Positions 33,197 to 47,500 of a stretch of 64,000 nucleotides of DNA are shown here, in pieces (within the stretch, counting starts at the first letter, position 1; every line of letters begins with the position of its first letter). The notes under the pieces are model-generated. The model did no database searches. It was not told where the DNA came from and saw only the letters and a list, made by a program, of their open reading frames with translations. The translations under genes were made by a program, and so were the position numbers. Source of the DNA: Dactylis glomerata (lineage: Eukaryota > Streptophyta > Magnoliopsida > Poales > Poaceae); contig QXEO01001034.1 in NCBI GenBank assembly GCA_007115705.1, forward strand, positions 5,218,212 through 5,282,211, read 5' to 3'.

Positions 33197-36100
33197 TGTA
33201 ACATCCCAGAACGTAGGACAACTCCGGGGTAGATTAGAAGGGCTCTTGTGCATTGCATCTGAAATTACAAGATTTTTTCGCGCTTTTGTCACTAAAACCT
33301 AAGAGTGATCGAATCTCTCTTCGAGGGGGAATGGTGAACTCTCGAAGTGCGAAAGATTTGGATATGACCTCTTTTGATCTATTGTTGTGAGAGGTGATGA
33401 ATTAAACAAATAACCCTAGCTATAAGCTTTGGAATTTGAACTAAGATTTGAATCAAGTTGAATTTGAATCTTGAATGATTGAACTTAGAATTAAAAAGCA
33501 CATTTAGAAAGGATAAACATTAATAAAGAATAAATATATAGAAATATAAACATCAATAAAGTTGGAGAAAACTTAAACTTTATTGATCATCAACACATAT
33601 TACATTGTCTTTACATAATTCATGAATGAAAGAATATTACAACTTGGAATGAATCAAAGATAATTACAAAAGAAGAAATGGAAGATTACAAGTTACAAAT
33701 TCAAAAAGAAAACTAAAAGTCTTCTTTCTTTCTTTCCTTTCTTCTTTTCTTTTCTTGGCACCTACAACCAAATAAAAAGAAATAGCAAGTTTGCCAAGAT
33801 AGCATTTACCAAGTGGCATTCAGAAATAACAGGCCACTATAGATAATCATCAGGAGGTTGAGCTTATCACCAAAGCTCTCGGGTAGAAATATCCCAAGGC
33901 AGCCGAGATGGGCAAGGCAGCTCACAGCAACATAGTCACCAGGTGCATGTACTAAGGTGTCAAGCACCCAAGTAACAAGGGCAAGTATAAAAGTATCACA
34001 TAGGGGAAATTTGCTCGGCCAAAGATCACAGTCGACCAAGAACAGCACCATCACACCACCAACAGCAACACCCCAAGAACACCATCACAATCAAGATCAC
34101 ATCACCATCACTGAATCACCACCACATAAACAACCCTGCTCATGTGTTGAGCAACAGGGGAGATTCACACCCCAGCACATCATAAAACAACCATCCATCA
34201 AAGCCAAAGACCAACATGGTCACATAGTTCAACTAGGAACTAGGTCAAGCAGCTAGGAGGAGCAGGCTAGCCACAAGAAGCAGGAAATCAGAATTATTCC
34301 AGAAGAACAAGCTACTCTTCAGTAGCAGGTTATTATTAAACCACAGCACACATGAGTGCTGGGAGAGAACTCACAAGTTATTCTCCCAGGCAGACTACAC
34401 AGAGCACAGCCACACAGTGATCAAGCAAAGCTTGATGGAACAAAGGCTTTGGTCATCATTTGGATGTCCGGGAGGCCATGACCTTGAAGGCAAGGCCATC
34501 CACAAAACCTACTCCCTAACACATAACCTTATCTGGGAATTTCTCAAAGGAAATACTCACAGAAATAGGAGCAAGGCCAGGAGTGGCACATGGGTTGCCT
34601 AGCTAACAAGACTAAGGCCTAAACCTAGAAAACCATCAGCTTTGTCAATAAAAAATTGATCAAGTTCAGTTAAGCATCTGGGAAAAGTGGACAGTGACAC
34701 TTTCAATCAGTTAAGCCACCAGCAGATCACCACAGAGGGGGATCTACTCTCAAAGAACACCAACTTAACACCCACAGCTACTGTGAACACCTCAAGGAGA
34801 CATCACAGTGAAGTAGTTAGCCAAAAGCTACTGCAAGAGCCATAACAACAAGCATGGAAGATTGCATCACAGCTAGGAATAACCAAGCTCAACAGAACAA
34901 GTTGCATCACTATATCAGCACAACAGAAGCACTGCAAGAAAGTGCAGTGAGACTGTTAACAACACAAGCCAATTGATAGCAACATTCAGAGATAACTAAC
35001 ACATAGTTATCCATGCACTTGATCAGATTAATCAAGACTAGCCACTAGCAAGATTTTAACTAATCAAGCAACAACAGCAACTGAATGATTCAACAATAAA
35101 AGGCCACCATAGCATGCAGTTAACTGAATCAGCAAGCTTCAGTTAATAGAGTTAACTGAAGCTGTGACTGAAACTAGCAATAGCAGCTAAGACAAGCATG
35201 ATCAAGTTTTAACAGCAAGCTAATTGGACAAGGAGTGATCATGGAGTCTAGGGGCACACATCACAGCTAGTTTAACTTCACAGCACAAGTGCAAGCTTGG
35301 GGAGAAACCCCAGTGCAGCAAAGAATGGAGAACATGGCCAGCACAAGCTTCAGGTAAGCATGGCCAGTGCAAGCTCCAGGTGAGCTTGGCCAGTGCAAGC
35401 TCCAGGTGGGCATGGCCAGTGCAAGCTCCCGGAGGGCATGGAGCAAGCTCCAGGAGGGCATGGAGGAAACTCCAGGAGGAGAGCAAACTCCAGGAGGGTA
35501 CAGAGAAGAACAGAGGGGGAGCAGTGGAGAAGAAGCACTTACTCGACGCCCAGGAGATACCACCGTGGCATGGCGGGGCAGTGCCCGCGTGGCCACGACG
35601 GCATCAAGCCAGGGGAAGTCGCCGATGACACATCGGCGAATCACCTAACTCGCCAAAGCACCAGATCTCGCCGAGGACAGGGCCAAGCAGCTCGAAATCA
35701 AGATCGAGGATGCCATGGCCAAGCTCTTGAGCTTCGGAGGTGAAGGGGATGAGAGCGTCCGGGGGCAATCGACAAGATCTCGCGGACAGGCGAAATCGCC
35801 GTCGCTTGATCTATCAAATGGTCACCATCTCGGCGGCGGACTCTGGCGGAGCTCGTCGGAATCGAGCGCGGTGGCGACAAGGCGATGCAGCCGCCAGAGA
35901 GAGCGCGGGGGAGAAGACGACGCGGGCGAGCGAGAGGGTGCGACCGGTCGGGCGGACCGAGCCACCTGGTCAGGTTCGACCAGGTAGGCTAGCGCCGACA
36001 GGTGGGCCCGGCCTGACAAGTGGGCCAAGTCTGGCAGAGAAAGAGAGAGAGAGAGGGTGAGGTTTTTAATCTGAATTTAAAAACACAAATTGGAATAAAA

Positions 36101-38293
36101 TAAAGGGGTTTTTAGAAAAACCTTTTAACACCCAATTAAAAGCAGGAAAATAAATTTGATTTTTGCAAAAATAACTTTAAATGATTTTTGACCTTTCAAT
36201 CACATAAATAGTGATTTGGTGAGTAAGAGATGATTTATTCATAATTAACTTATGAAGTTTTCTTTTAAAGGAAAAACCTCTAGAAATGATTTAAATGAGA
36301 AAGTAAAAAAGGAAATAACATTCTTGAAATAAAATCAAGTAAATTCATTCAAGAATTTGTCCTTAGTATTCTTGGATGAATTTCACCTAATATATACTCT
36401 GATAAATTCGTAATTAGGGCTACATTTTTAATAAATCACCCAATAAAAAAATAACAGGAGAGAGAACTTTAAAAGAATTTTTCTCTAGTTGTGAGATATC
36501 TAAGAAAAACCTAATTAGAATAGAACTCATTATCAAAATTGAACTCCATTCTAGAATATTGAAGAATATTCTTGAATGAAGCAATTGATACCATATACTC
36601 TTTAAAATCATAAAAGGAGTATATAAACCCTAGGATAAGAATGAAACACTTCTGGGGGGTATAAAGGGAACACACACACTTTAAAGGCATGCATTATTTG
36701 AATCTTTAACCATTGCCCTTATCGGACAATGATGCTGTTTTCCAGAACCCGAGGTCCTGGGTCACTTCAACAAATCCAACTGCACTACCTTGCAGTTTGC
36801 AGGCAAGTTCACTCTTGCTCATATCTCTTGTTTATCTTTAACAAAGTACTTGCAAATATACCGGTGGTATTATTATGATGATTGCATTTAAAAGCAAAGG
36901 TTCTGCTTTTCTTGAATGAATATGACTAGTGGTGAGCAACCATGGTGGCTGTCAACCTAGGAAGGTGGGCAGTGGGACCATGGTAAGAGTATGGTGGAGG
37001 TCCCACTGTAACAGGAATGTTCACCTAGGACTAATAACCAATGTCGCCAGTGATTCTTGTGCCGTAAAATACGGTCAACCATAGGGTCTGGAATGGGACG
37101 GAAGAGTCAGCTGTATCTTTTCCCTCATGCATATCAACGGACGTGCCATTTTGGAGTAGTTGTCGCCCTGCGAGGAGCTTTAGGATGGGTGGAATCCCCC
37201 TAATGATTTCATGATTCTGGCGGTCTATGATGGATTGCGGCAACGATGGGGGTAGAGTGCCGAGGCCGGTGTTACCCAAAGCGCGTAACTAAACCGGTGG
37301 GGGTAACTCATTGTCCAGGAGGGCAAGTATGCCGAGGTCGGCAACTACCAAAGTGTAGACCGGCGAGGGTAGCGAACCGAAGTTGGAGCCGCGAAAGGGT
37401 GGGTATGCACGGTCGCGGGAAGGAACAGTGATTGGCTCGGATCAACGGCTGGGCCACATACCAAGGAAGTATGGACGGGAAGTACACCCGGTCGTGCAAC
37501 AAAGCGTTGATCTCCTATGGGTACAAGTGACCACCTCTGTAGAGTGTATAAAAAGTATCAAGATACTCCCTGTTCCGGGAAGGAGCTACGAACACAGCAG
37601 GAAAGGAGCCCATCGAAGCTCTAATCAACCTGTGAAGACTGGTGGACATAGCTCTTTGAATAAAATCAATCTTTGAAGAAATGATTATAAAAACTGCATT
37701 TGGCCTAAGACTTTCTAGTCTATGGTTGTAGCTAGTGCATCAAACACCTCTATGCTATTAAATGAACTTGCTGGGTAACACTCGTTACTCACCCCACTCC
37801 CTTTTAACCCTTGCTTACAATCGGAGGGCTAGTTTGAAGAAACCGAAGGAAGCCCGGAGGACTACGAGGAGATCGACTATGAAGAACCGGATCTATCAGG
37901 AGGAGTCAAAGGCATCGACTACACCATCTCCTATGGTCCCGACGAAGGACTCGAGGAGGAAGCTGACACCTAGAGTCGTAGGATAGAAACTTTGGTCGCA
38001 TCGAACCCCTAGAATAAAGCGACTAGAGTTGGGCATCATGTTTAGTTTACTACTTTCATTTGTAGCTAAGGTTTGTAGTATCAACTTAGAACCATCTAGT
38101 GTTCCTCTTTGGACCGAGGAGGAACTGGAGTCCTTTGTAACATTATGGCTTGTAATATTCAGTGTTTGAATAAAGACCGCTATGTTTCTGTTGTACCACT
38201 CTGAGGGATGTAATATTTGTGAATTGGTACTTCACGAGTGTTATGTCAACGACTTGTATACTACAACATGCAGTGGTATGCTGGGTCACCACA
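33197..38293 (+). repeat. Element X left (5') LTR, about 5.1 kb
   Basis: Starts TGTAACATCCCAGAACGT and ends GGTCACCACA, so the ends are TGT...ACA. Its first 2.1 kb matches 61880-64000 with few differences; in the first 230 bases nearly all substitutions are transitions. Open frames inside (34417-34602, 35220-36060, 37031-37986) coincide with repeats or low-complexity DNA and are not accepted as genes. Confidence 0.93.
35333..35500. repeat. 26-bp minisatellite inside the element X LTR
   Basis: About six units of CATGGCCAGTGCAAGCTCCA(GGTGGG) follow each other. The later ones are shortened (GCATGGAGCAAGCTCCAGGA). The window ends just before the matching position in the right LTR, so copy number there cannot be compared. 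Confidence 0.85.
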
Positions 38294-38295
38294 GT

Positions 38296-38307
38296 TGGTA
38301 TCAGAGC
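38296..38307 (+). other. Element X primer-binding site, initiator tRNA-Met type
   Basis: TGGTATCAGAGC lies two bases after the LTR end. This sequence is complementary to the 3' end of plant initiator tRNA-Met and is the usual primer site in Tekay and copia elements. Confidence 0.9.
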
Positions 38308-38506
38308 AAAAGCTTTGACCTTAGGTTGGACGCCTAGTTAATGCGAACGACCTGTAGGAGTTAAATAGGAATAGTAAAGAGTTCTCTAAAATTGTCATGA
38401 CGTTATTCACTTGAGGATAACAAGGTCATACTTTTTAGTATTACAATTCTTTATTGTTACTATTATGATGCATCATGTACTAATTTTTATCTTTTATACT
38501 GCCAGG

Positions 38507-41500
38507 ATGGCAGGCACAAGGCCGCCAAGCACCATGCAAGTTAGGGATGTGACTCTGGACGACTATGACGGGAACTTATCTGATATTTTACAAGGCATCT
38601 TGCTAGAGTGCGGGTGTGAAACCCGTATTCCAGTCAAGAAGTATGCTTATTATGAGGGAAAGGTCTTTCAGAAGTATAAGGTAGGGATCATGCTTATTGC
38701 CAAATTGGGCATGAGCGTGATCATGCCAGCTGGAAAGGCACGCACAGTTAGTGTAGCTTACAAGATAGCCGTGATGAAGGCCATAACTGATATCCATGAG
38801 CACAAAATGGAGAAGTTATTAGGTACTAAGTTCACGCACATTGATGCGTTTGATGGCGCCCAGTTGACGAGGGAGATTATTCTTCTTTGTTCCCCGGCAA
38901 CGGCGCCAGAAAATTGGCTGCTAGCGCGTGGTTGACGTAGGAGAATGTAATTGATGTAGGAGCTTCTTATTCTTCAAGTCCTTGTCAACAGCACCAGAAG
39001 ATTCCTTGTGCGTGGTGAATGACTAGCCAGTTGGGAACCCCAAGAGGAAGGTATGATGAGTATAGCAGCAGATTTTCCCTCAGTTAAGAAACCAAGGTTT
39101 ATCGTTTAGGAGAAAAGCAGACAATGACGGCTGAAGGTGATGCTTGCTAGTTTGCGACAGCTTCAGACAATTTATATATGACGCCTCGTCCAAGCTTTGC
39201 TTGCTAGCTGCAACGCGGAACCTGCACACAACACAGCCAAGTACTTTGTTCCCAACTTGCGATGAGGTTGTCAATCTCACCGGTTTGCTTGAAACAAAGG
39301 TTATGAGCGTATCGAGTGGAAAACAGTAGAGTATGCAAATAAAGTAAACAGTGTGAGTAAAGTAAACAGGTAATAGCAATATGATGGAAATAGGACCGGG
39401 ATCCACAGTTCACTAGTGGTGTCTCTCCATAAGATATATAACACATGCTGGGTAAACAAATTACAGTTGGGCAATTGATAGAATAAAGATAAATGTGATA
39501 TGTCAAGAAGATCACTATGAGATTTACTCTGGGCATTACAACAAAATACATAGACCGACATCCAACTGCATCTATGACTAATAATCCACTCCCGGGGATA
39601 TCAATCCGAACACCCCATGAGTATTAAGTTGCGAACAACAAATAATTGCATTAAGCAAAGTGTGTAATGTAAACAAAGCATATGCCCTTGAGCATATGAA
39701 TGTTGTTTTCTCCCTAGTAGCAACAGCACATCTACAACCTTAGAGGTTTCTGTCACTCCCCCAGGTTAAATAGAGGCATGAACCCACTATCGAGCATAAA
39801 TACCCCCTCTTGGAGTCACTAGCAACTACTCGGCCAAGATAGCTACTAACAACAGAGAGCATGCAAGATCATAAACAACATAGAGATAACATAAGATAAT
39901 ATTTAGTACAACAACTTAATCATAAACACCAATATTCATCGGATCCCAACAAACCAAACATGTAAAATTACATAACGGTGATCTCAATCATGTAGGGCAG
40001 CTCATGAGATCTAAACATGAAGCACATGGTGGAGAAGACAACCATCTAGCTACTGCTATGTACCCATAGTCCAAGGTAGACTACTCACTCATCGCTCCGG
40101 AGGCAAGCATGGCGATGAAGAAGACCTCCGGTGGCGATTCCCCTCTCCGGCAGGGTGCCGGGAAGAGCTTCTGGACCCTCCCGATCTTCGGGTCGACGGC
40201 GGTGGCGGATCGCGATGTGTTCTGGAAAATTGATCGGGTACTTAGGTTTTTTCCGTCGGGGGGTCTTTATAGGCGAAGGGGCGATGTCAGAGGTGGGGCC
40301 AGGGGCCCTCACCCTATGGCGGCGCAGCTAGGCCCCTGGCCGCGCGAGCCTGGTGTGTGGGGCCCTGGTGGCCCCCCTCCTACTCTCCTTCGGATCTCTG
40401 GAAGCTTCCGGGTAAAATAAGACTTCAGGAACTTGTTTCGTCCAATTCCGAGAATATTTCCTGTGTATAACTCTGAAACACAAAAACAGCAGAAAACAGG
40501 GAACTGGCACTGTGGCAACTTGTTAATAGGTTAGTTCCGGAAAATGCATAAAAGTGCCACGAAGTGTAACGAAACAATAGGCAAATGGTGTAAAAATAAG
40601 CATGGAGCATCAAAAATTATAGATACGTCGGAGACGTATCAAGCATCCCCAAGCTTAACTCCTGCTCGTCCTCGAGTAGGTAAGTGATAACAAAATAATA
40701 ATTTTTGAGGTGACATGCACCTACACAATCTTGATCATATATGTAAGCATTTGTGAGCTGGGATCATAAGAACTTAAAACATGGTCATGAAGATATAATC
40801 TTGACAATAAGAACTTAGCAACCATGTTGTAAACATGCAAATGAACACAAACAAAAGATCATGAAAATGAAACAATGAAAGTCAAACGTGTGTTCAAATC
40901 ATAAGGAAAAACATACAAATGGTTTTCAGCTTGTCCTTCAAAGAGAGCAAAACATAAATGCATAGGACACCTTCAAGTTTAAGAGGGCGACTAGATACAA
41001 ATAATTTAAGAACAAGTGAAACCAACAATATGAATCAATCAATGAACTTTGGGACAATGCACATCACACTAAGAATGACAACTATGCTCTCTTAATGGTG
41101 CATAAAGAAAGAAGGTGGTGACTCAACATAAAAGTAAAAGAAAGGCCCTTCGCAGAGGGAAGCAGTGATTGCAAGTTTTATAACCTTCAAAAATTATGGT
41201 ACTTACCGGCTTTGAGCTCTCATTGCCCCCATCATAAGCATCTTGAATGGTTAAAGTTAATGCGCGAACAATTATGATGCATATTCTTGACAAATCATAA
41301 GTTGAAAACCTCGTGTCCCGTGAATACGAGTACCCAAACCTCATGCTACTTTACTTAGAGTCCCAAGCAAGGCTCTTGTCATTGTAAGTATATGCATATC
41401 ATTGAGAACCGCCAATGGGGTACCTCCATGCCCGATGACATGGAACAAGCCCACACCAAAATGACAGGACAAGCAGACAATGAACACCTCGACATCTCTT

Positions 41501-44500
41501 TTATTTGCCTTTTGTTTAGCTTTTTATTGTGAGATGTGTCGTCGTATGTTCACCATGGGTATGCTGCAAATTTCCACCATGAATTATGCATGGCTTAGAT
41601 TGGCGGCCCGACGTTTCCCTAACACATATACAAACTCCATGATCCCCACAAGATTCCTAATTCATTTCACACCGCGGGCATCCATAAACAAAAGATCACG
41701 ATATCAACTCAATTAAGAAGTGCAATGTTGAAAGCTTGCCCATGACAGCATGGCTGGGCTAGAATCCAACTTACAACTTGCAAGCATAACAACTCAACAT
41801 AAGAGACCACAATGTCAAATTTTTAAGAACAGGAAAAAGTAAAGTGTGACTTCCGGTTCGTGAGAGCTTTACTGACCGAATTTCGCATAACACTGGTAAG
41901 AGTTTAATTTGAAGAGAAAATAAAAGCAAGTCAAATTTACTTGGAATAGCAAATTGCTAGTAGGTATGTATGGTGGACACTTTGGAAAACTTTGGCTTTT
42001 AGGAGTTGGATGCACGAGTAGAGCTCATACTCAGTACAAGGTGAGGGCTAGCAAAAGACTAGGAGCGACCAACTAAGAGAGCAATAATGGCCATAATCAT
42101 GCAAAGCGACATTAAAAGAAGCATAAGATGGCATCAAAAGTCAAAAACTAAATGATCATGAAGGCTATTGGCGACTTTGTAAGAGTCTAACATGTGTGAG
42201 CATGCGCCAAGTCAACCCAAATAAAGCATCAAGGAGAAAACCAAAATAATGCTTCCATACAATAAAAACAACGCATGATTTTTTCAAAGGCTCATTAAGC
42301 AATCTCAGTTATTTGAGACAAGTCATGCTATAGCAAAACCACTAAGCATACTATCAAAAAGACATCAAGCATGACATGAAAAAGCCTAAGCCGCAGTCTA
42401 CACAAGCTCCTTCTTGTACCACTATTTTGCACAAAGCTTTTTCTCTTTTCCAACACCATTTGAAATTTTTATAAACACCTCTTTTGATGAAAACCAATAA
42501 AGATCAGAGGCAAAAATACACCTTGATGAAAAGATATGACAAGGTCTGAATGCAAATCAAGGCGAAAACGAAAACCAAAAGCAGTAGCAGAAAAAGAAGA
42601 ACACTCGATTTTTAATAAGAGTGAAAACTAGAGCATTCTTTGCAAATGAAAACGAGTACATCTCCTCCAAAAGAAATTTGTTGGGGTCCAACCATTTATT
42701 GCAGCAAACAAACTAAACCAACTAAGAAAACTAAAACAACTGACGCTCCAAGAAAAACACATAGTGCATGAAGCAATAAAAATATAGTGTTTTTAAAGGT
42801 GACCTGATTTTTGCCGATGAAGAAGGGGTGCCTCGGGGGCATCCCCAAGCTTTGACGCTTGTACTTCTTGGATATTTCTTGGGGTGATGCATGGGCATCC
42901 CCAAGCTTGAGCTTTTGTCCATTCTTCAACTCATCTTATCATTCTCCAATCCCTATACTTGAAAACTTCCTTCATACAAAACTAAACACAATTCTATTAG
43001 CAACATTAGTGCAGGCATAACATATAATCAACCTCTTTTTGCTTCAGGTTTCAACTCAAAACCACCAAATATATAGAAAATACTACTGTAACAACCTCCC
43101 CAAAAGTTCCGTGATCAAAAGAACTCAAAAGAAAGCGATAAAGTGGCAAACACAAATATTGGCAGAAATCTGTCAAAACTGAACAGCTGACAAAGGTCGG
43201 ATTTTTGAGGGGTTTTCTGTTGCTCAAATCAAAAAGTGTTCAACTAAAAAAAGTTTGGATATAACCTGGGTCATATGCACAAGAAATCGCAGGTCCAAAA
43301 GATATACAGAGAATTTATACGAATTTTTATGGGGCAGCACCGAAAACAGTTTCAGGACAGCAACATCCCCAAATCTTTACCTCACTCGAATTAGAGGCTT
43401 CTCTTGGCACAAAAACAAAATAAACAAGATAAGGAGCGGTCATTACAGTATTAATGACTTCCAAGACTCAAATAAAAGAAAAAGTACTGAAAAGAAACAT
43501 TGGGTTATCTCCCAAGAGTGCTTTTCTTTAACGCCTTTGAGCTATGCGCAGAAAATTGCGAATCAAGTAATATCAAGCGATGAAGCATCAAGATCATAAT
43601 TTGCTCTAAGAATAGAGTCAAAAAGTAATTTATTTCTTTTCCTAGGGAAGTGTTCCATACCTTTCTTTAGTGGGAATTTTGATAGTGCCTTCCCTCATAT
43701 CAATGATAGCACCTACAGTTCAAAGAAAAGGTCTTCCCAAAATAATAGGACATGAAGCATGGCATTCAACGTCCATAACAAGAAAATCAACGGGAACAAG
43801 GTTATTGTTAACCACAATAAGAACATCATTAATCCTTCCCAAAGGTTTCTTCTTAGCAACATCAGCAATAGGAACATCAAAATAACATTTTTCAAGCGGT
43901 GGTAAATCAAGCATGTCATAAATCTTTCTAGGCATGATAGAAATACTAGCACCTAGATCATATAAAGCATGGCAATCATAACCATTAACATGCATATCAA
44001 TGATGGGTTCCCAACCATCTTCTAACTTCTTGGGAACGGAGGCTTTTTGCTTCAACTTTTCATCCCTAATTTTCATGAGAGCATTGGTAATATGCTTAGT
44101 AAAAGCAATATTTAAAGAACTAGCATTGGGAGTCAAAGCAAGATTTTGCAAGAACAAAATAACTTCAGATATATTGCAGCCATCAACATCAAAATCATTA
44201 AAGGAAATAGAGCTATCATCTCCCACACTCCGAAAAATTTCAGCACTCTTTTGAGAAAAAGTTTTGGCAGTTTTAGGCTTTTTAACACAAGGAGTGGGAG
44301 TTTTCTCTACACCAATCAAAGTAAGAGGATTGCTAGCATTAGGAGCAACATCATTAGAGGTAGTAATGGTACATACCTTCATCTCTCTAGCCATCTCATC
44401 TTCTCTTTCCCACCTGGCATGCAATTCCGCTAACAATCTAATATTTTCATCAATTCCAACTTGAATAGCATTAGCGGTAGCAAAAAGATTGTTCTCTTTC

Positions 44501-47500
44501 ACATCATTGGGCAACACTTTTAATTTCAGAAGTTCAACATCATGAGCAAGGCTATCAACTTTAGAAGCAAGAATATCAATTTTGCCTAACTTTTCCTCAA
44601 CAGACTTGTTAAAAGCAGTTTGCTTACCGATGAAGTCCTTGAGCATTACCTCAAGCTCGGAGGGCGCGGCCCTAGTGTTGTTGTAGGAATTACCATAAGA
44701 ATTACCATAACCATTACCATTGGTAGAAGGATATGGCCTATAATTGTTACTAGCAAAATTGTTCCTATAAGCATTGTTGTTAAAATTATTGTTTCTAATG
44801 AAATTCACATCAACATGCTCTTCTTGAGCAACCAGAGAGGCCAAAGGAACATTATTAGGATCAACATGAGTCCTATCATTAGCAAGCATAGCCATAATGG
44901 TATCAATCTTATCACTCAAGGAAGAGGTTTCCTCAACAGAATTTACCTTCTTACCTTGTGGAGCTCTCTCTGTGTGCCATTCGGAATAATTTACCATCAT
45001 GTTGTCAAGTAGCTTTGTTGCGGCGCCCAAGGTAAGGGACATAAAAGTGCCTCCAGCAGCTGAATCAAGTAGGTTCCTCGAAGAAAAATTCAGTCCTGCA
45101 TAAAAAGTTTGGATAATCATCCAAGTAGTCAGTCCATGAGTGGGGCAATTCTTTATCATAGATTTCATTCTTTCCCAAGCTTGAGCAACATGTTCATTAT
45201 CAAACTGAGTAAACTTCATAATATTGCTACGCAGAGATATAATCTTAGCAGGAGGATAGTATCTACCAATAAAAGCATCCTTACACTTAGCCCAAGAATC
45301 AATACTATTCTTAGTCAAAGACAACAACCAATCTTTAGCTTTTCCTCTCAAAGAAAAAGAAACAACTTGAGCTTAATAATATCACTATCAACATCCTTAT
45401 ATTTCTGCATCTCACATAGCTCAACAAAATTGTTGAGATGAGCTGCAGCATCTTCAGTACTAGCACCAGAAAATTGCTCTTTCATAACAAGGTTCAACAA
45501 AGCAGGCTTAATCTCATAAAAATTTGCAGCAGGAGCAGGTGGTGCAATAGGAGTGCAGATAAAATCACTATTGTTTGTGCTAGTAAAGTCACACAACTTG
45601 GTGTTTTCAGGATTGGCCATTTCAACAAAACGAAAGTAAACAAGTAAAAACAACTACCAAGGATTCTAATTTTTTGGGTTTTTGATATAAAGCAATGCAG
45701 GTAAAATAAATAAAGTAAAGCAAAACAATAAAACAAAGTAAAGGATGTGCGTGCGAAAACTCCCCTCGCAGAAGTCTTCCACTCTTCCCCGGCAACGGCG
45801 CCAGAAAATTAGCTGATGCGTTTGATGGCGCCCAGTTGACGAGGGAGATTATTCTTCTTTGTTCCCCGGCAACGGTGCCAGAAAATTGGCTGCTAGCGCG
45901 TGGTTGACGTAGGAGAATGTAATTGATGTAGGAGCTTCTTATTCTTCAAGTTCTTGTCAACAGCACCAACAGATTCCTTGTGCGTGGTGAATGACCAGCC
46001 AGTTGGGAACCCCAAGAAGAAGGTATGATGAGTATAGCAGCAGATTTTCCCTCAGTTAAGAAACCAAGATTTATCGTTCAGGAGAAAAGCAGACAATGAC
46101 GGCTGAAGGTGATGCTTGCTAGTTTGCGACAGCTTCGGACAATTTATATATGGCGCCTCGTCCAAGCTTTGCTTGCTAGCTGCAACGCGGAACCTGCACA
46201 CAACACAACCAAGTACTTTGTTCCCAACTTGCGGTGAGGTTGTCAATCTTACCGGTTTGCTTGAAACAAAGGTTATGAGCGTATCGAGTGGAAAACAGTA
46301 GAGTATGCAACAAGTAAACAGTGCGAGTAAAGTAAACAGGTAATAGCAATATGATGGAAATAGGACCGGGATCCACAGTTCACTAGTCGTGTCTCTCCAT
46401 AAGATAAATAACACATGCTGGGTAAACAAATTACAGTTGGGCAATTGATAGAATAAAGATAAACGTGATATGTCAAGAAGATCACTATGAGATTTACTCA
46501 GGGCATTACAACAAAATACATAGACCGCCATCCAACTGCATCTATGACTAATAATCCACTCCCGGGGATATCAATCCGAACACCCCATGAGTATTAAGTT
46601 GCGAACAACAGATAATTGCATTAAGCAAAGTGTGTAATGTAAACAAAGCATATGCCCTTGAGCATATGAATGTTGTTTTCTCCCTAGTAGCAACAGCCCA
46701 TCTACAACCTTAGAGGTTTCTGTCACTCCCCCAGGTTAAATAGAGGCATGAACCCACTATCGAGCATAAATACCCCCTCTTGGAGTCACTAGCAACTACT
46801 CGGCCAAGATAGCTACTAACAACGGAGAGCATGCAAGATCATAAACAACATAGAGATAACATAAGATAATATTCAGTATAGCAACTTAATCATAAACACC
46901 AATATTCATCGGATCCCAACAAACCAAACATGTAGAATTACATAACGGTGATCTCAATCATGTAGGGCAGCTCATGAGATCTAAACATGAAGCACATGGT
47001 GGAGAAGACAACCATCTAGCTACTGCTATGGACCCATAGTCCAAGGTAGACTACTCACTCATCGCTCTGGAGGCAAGCATGGCGATGAAGAAGACCTCCG
47101 GTGGCGATTCCCCTCTCCGGCAGGGTGCCGGGAAGAGCTTCTGGACCCTCCCGATCTTCGGGTCGACGGCGGCGGCGGATCGCGATGTGTTCTGGAAAAT
47201 TGATCGGGTACTTAGGTTTTTTCCGTCGGGGGGGTCTTTATAGGCGAAGGGGCGATGTCAGAGGTGGGGCCAGGGGCCCTCACCCTATGGCGGCGCGGCC
47301 AGGCCCCTGGCCGCGCGAGCCTGGTGTGTGGGGCCCTGGTGGCCCCCCTCCTATTCTCCTTCGGATCTCTAGAAGCTTCCGGGTAAAATAAGACTTCAGG
47401 AACTTGTTTCGTCCAATTCCGAGAATATTTCCTGTGTATCACTCTGAAACACAAAAACAGCAGAAAACAGGGAACTGGCACTGTGGCAACTTGTTAATAG

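Noticed and set aside
35220..36060. Overlapping open frames on both strands in the X LTR
   Set aside because: They are produced by the 26-bp minisatellite (26 bp is not a multiple of three, but units lack stops) and GC-rich DNA.
44264..45012. Plus-strand frames antisense to the B and C gag-protease genes
   Set aside because: Shadow frames of the coding strand; repeated identically in both elements.
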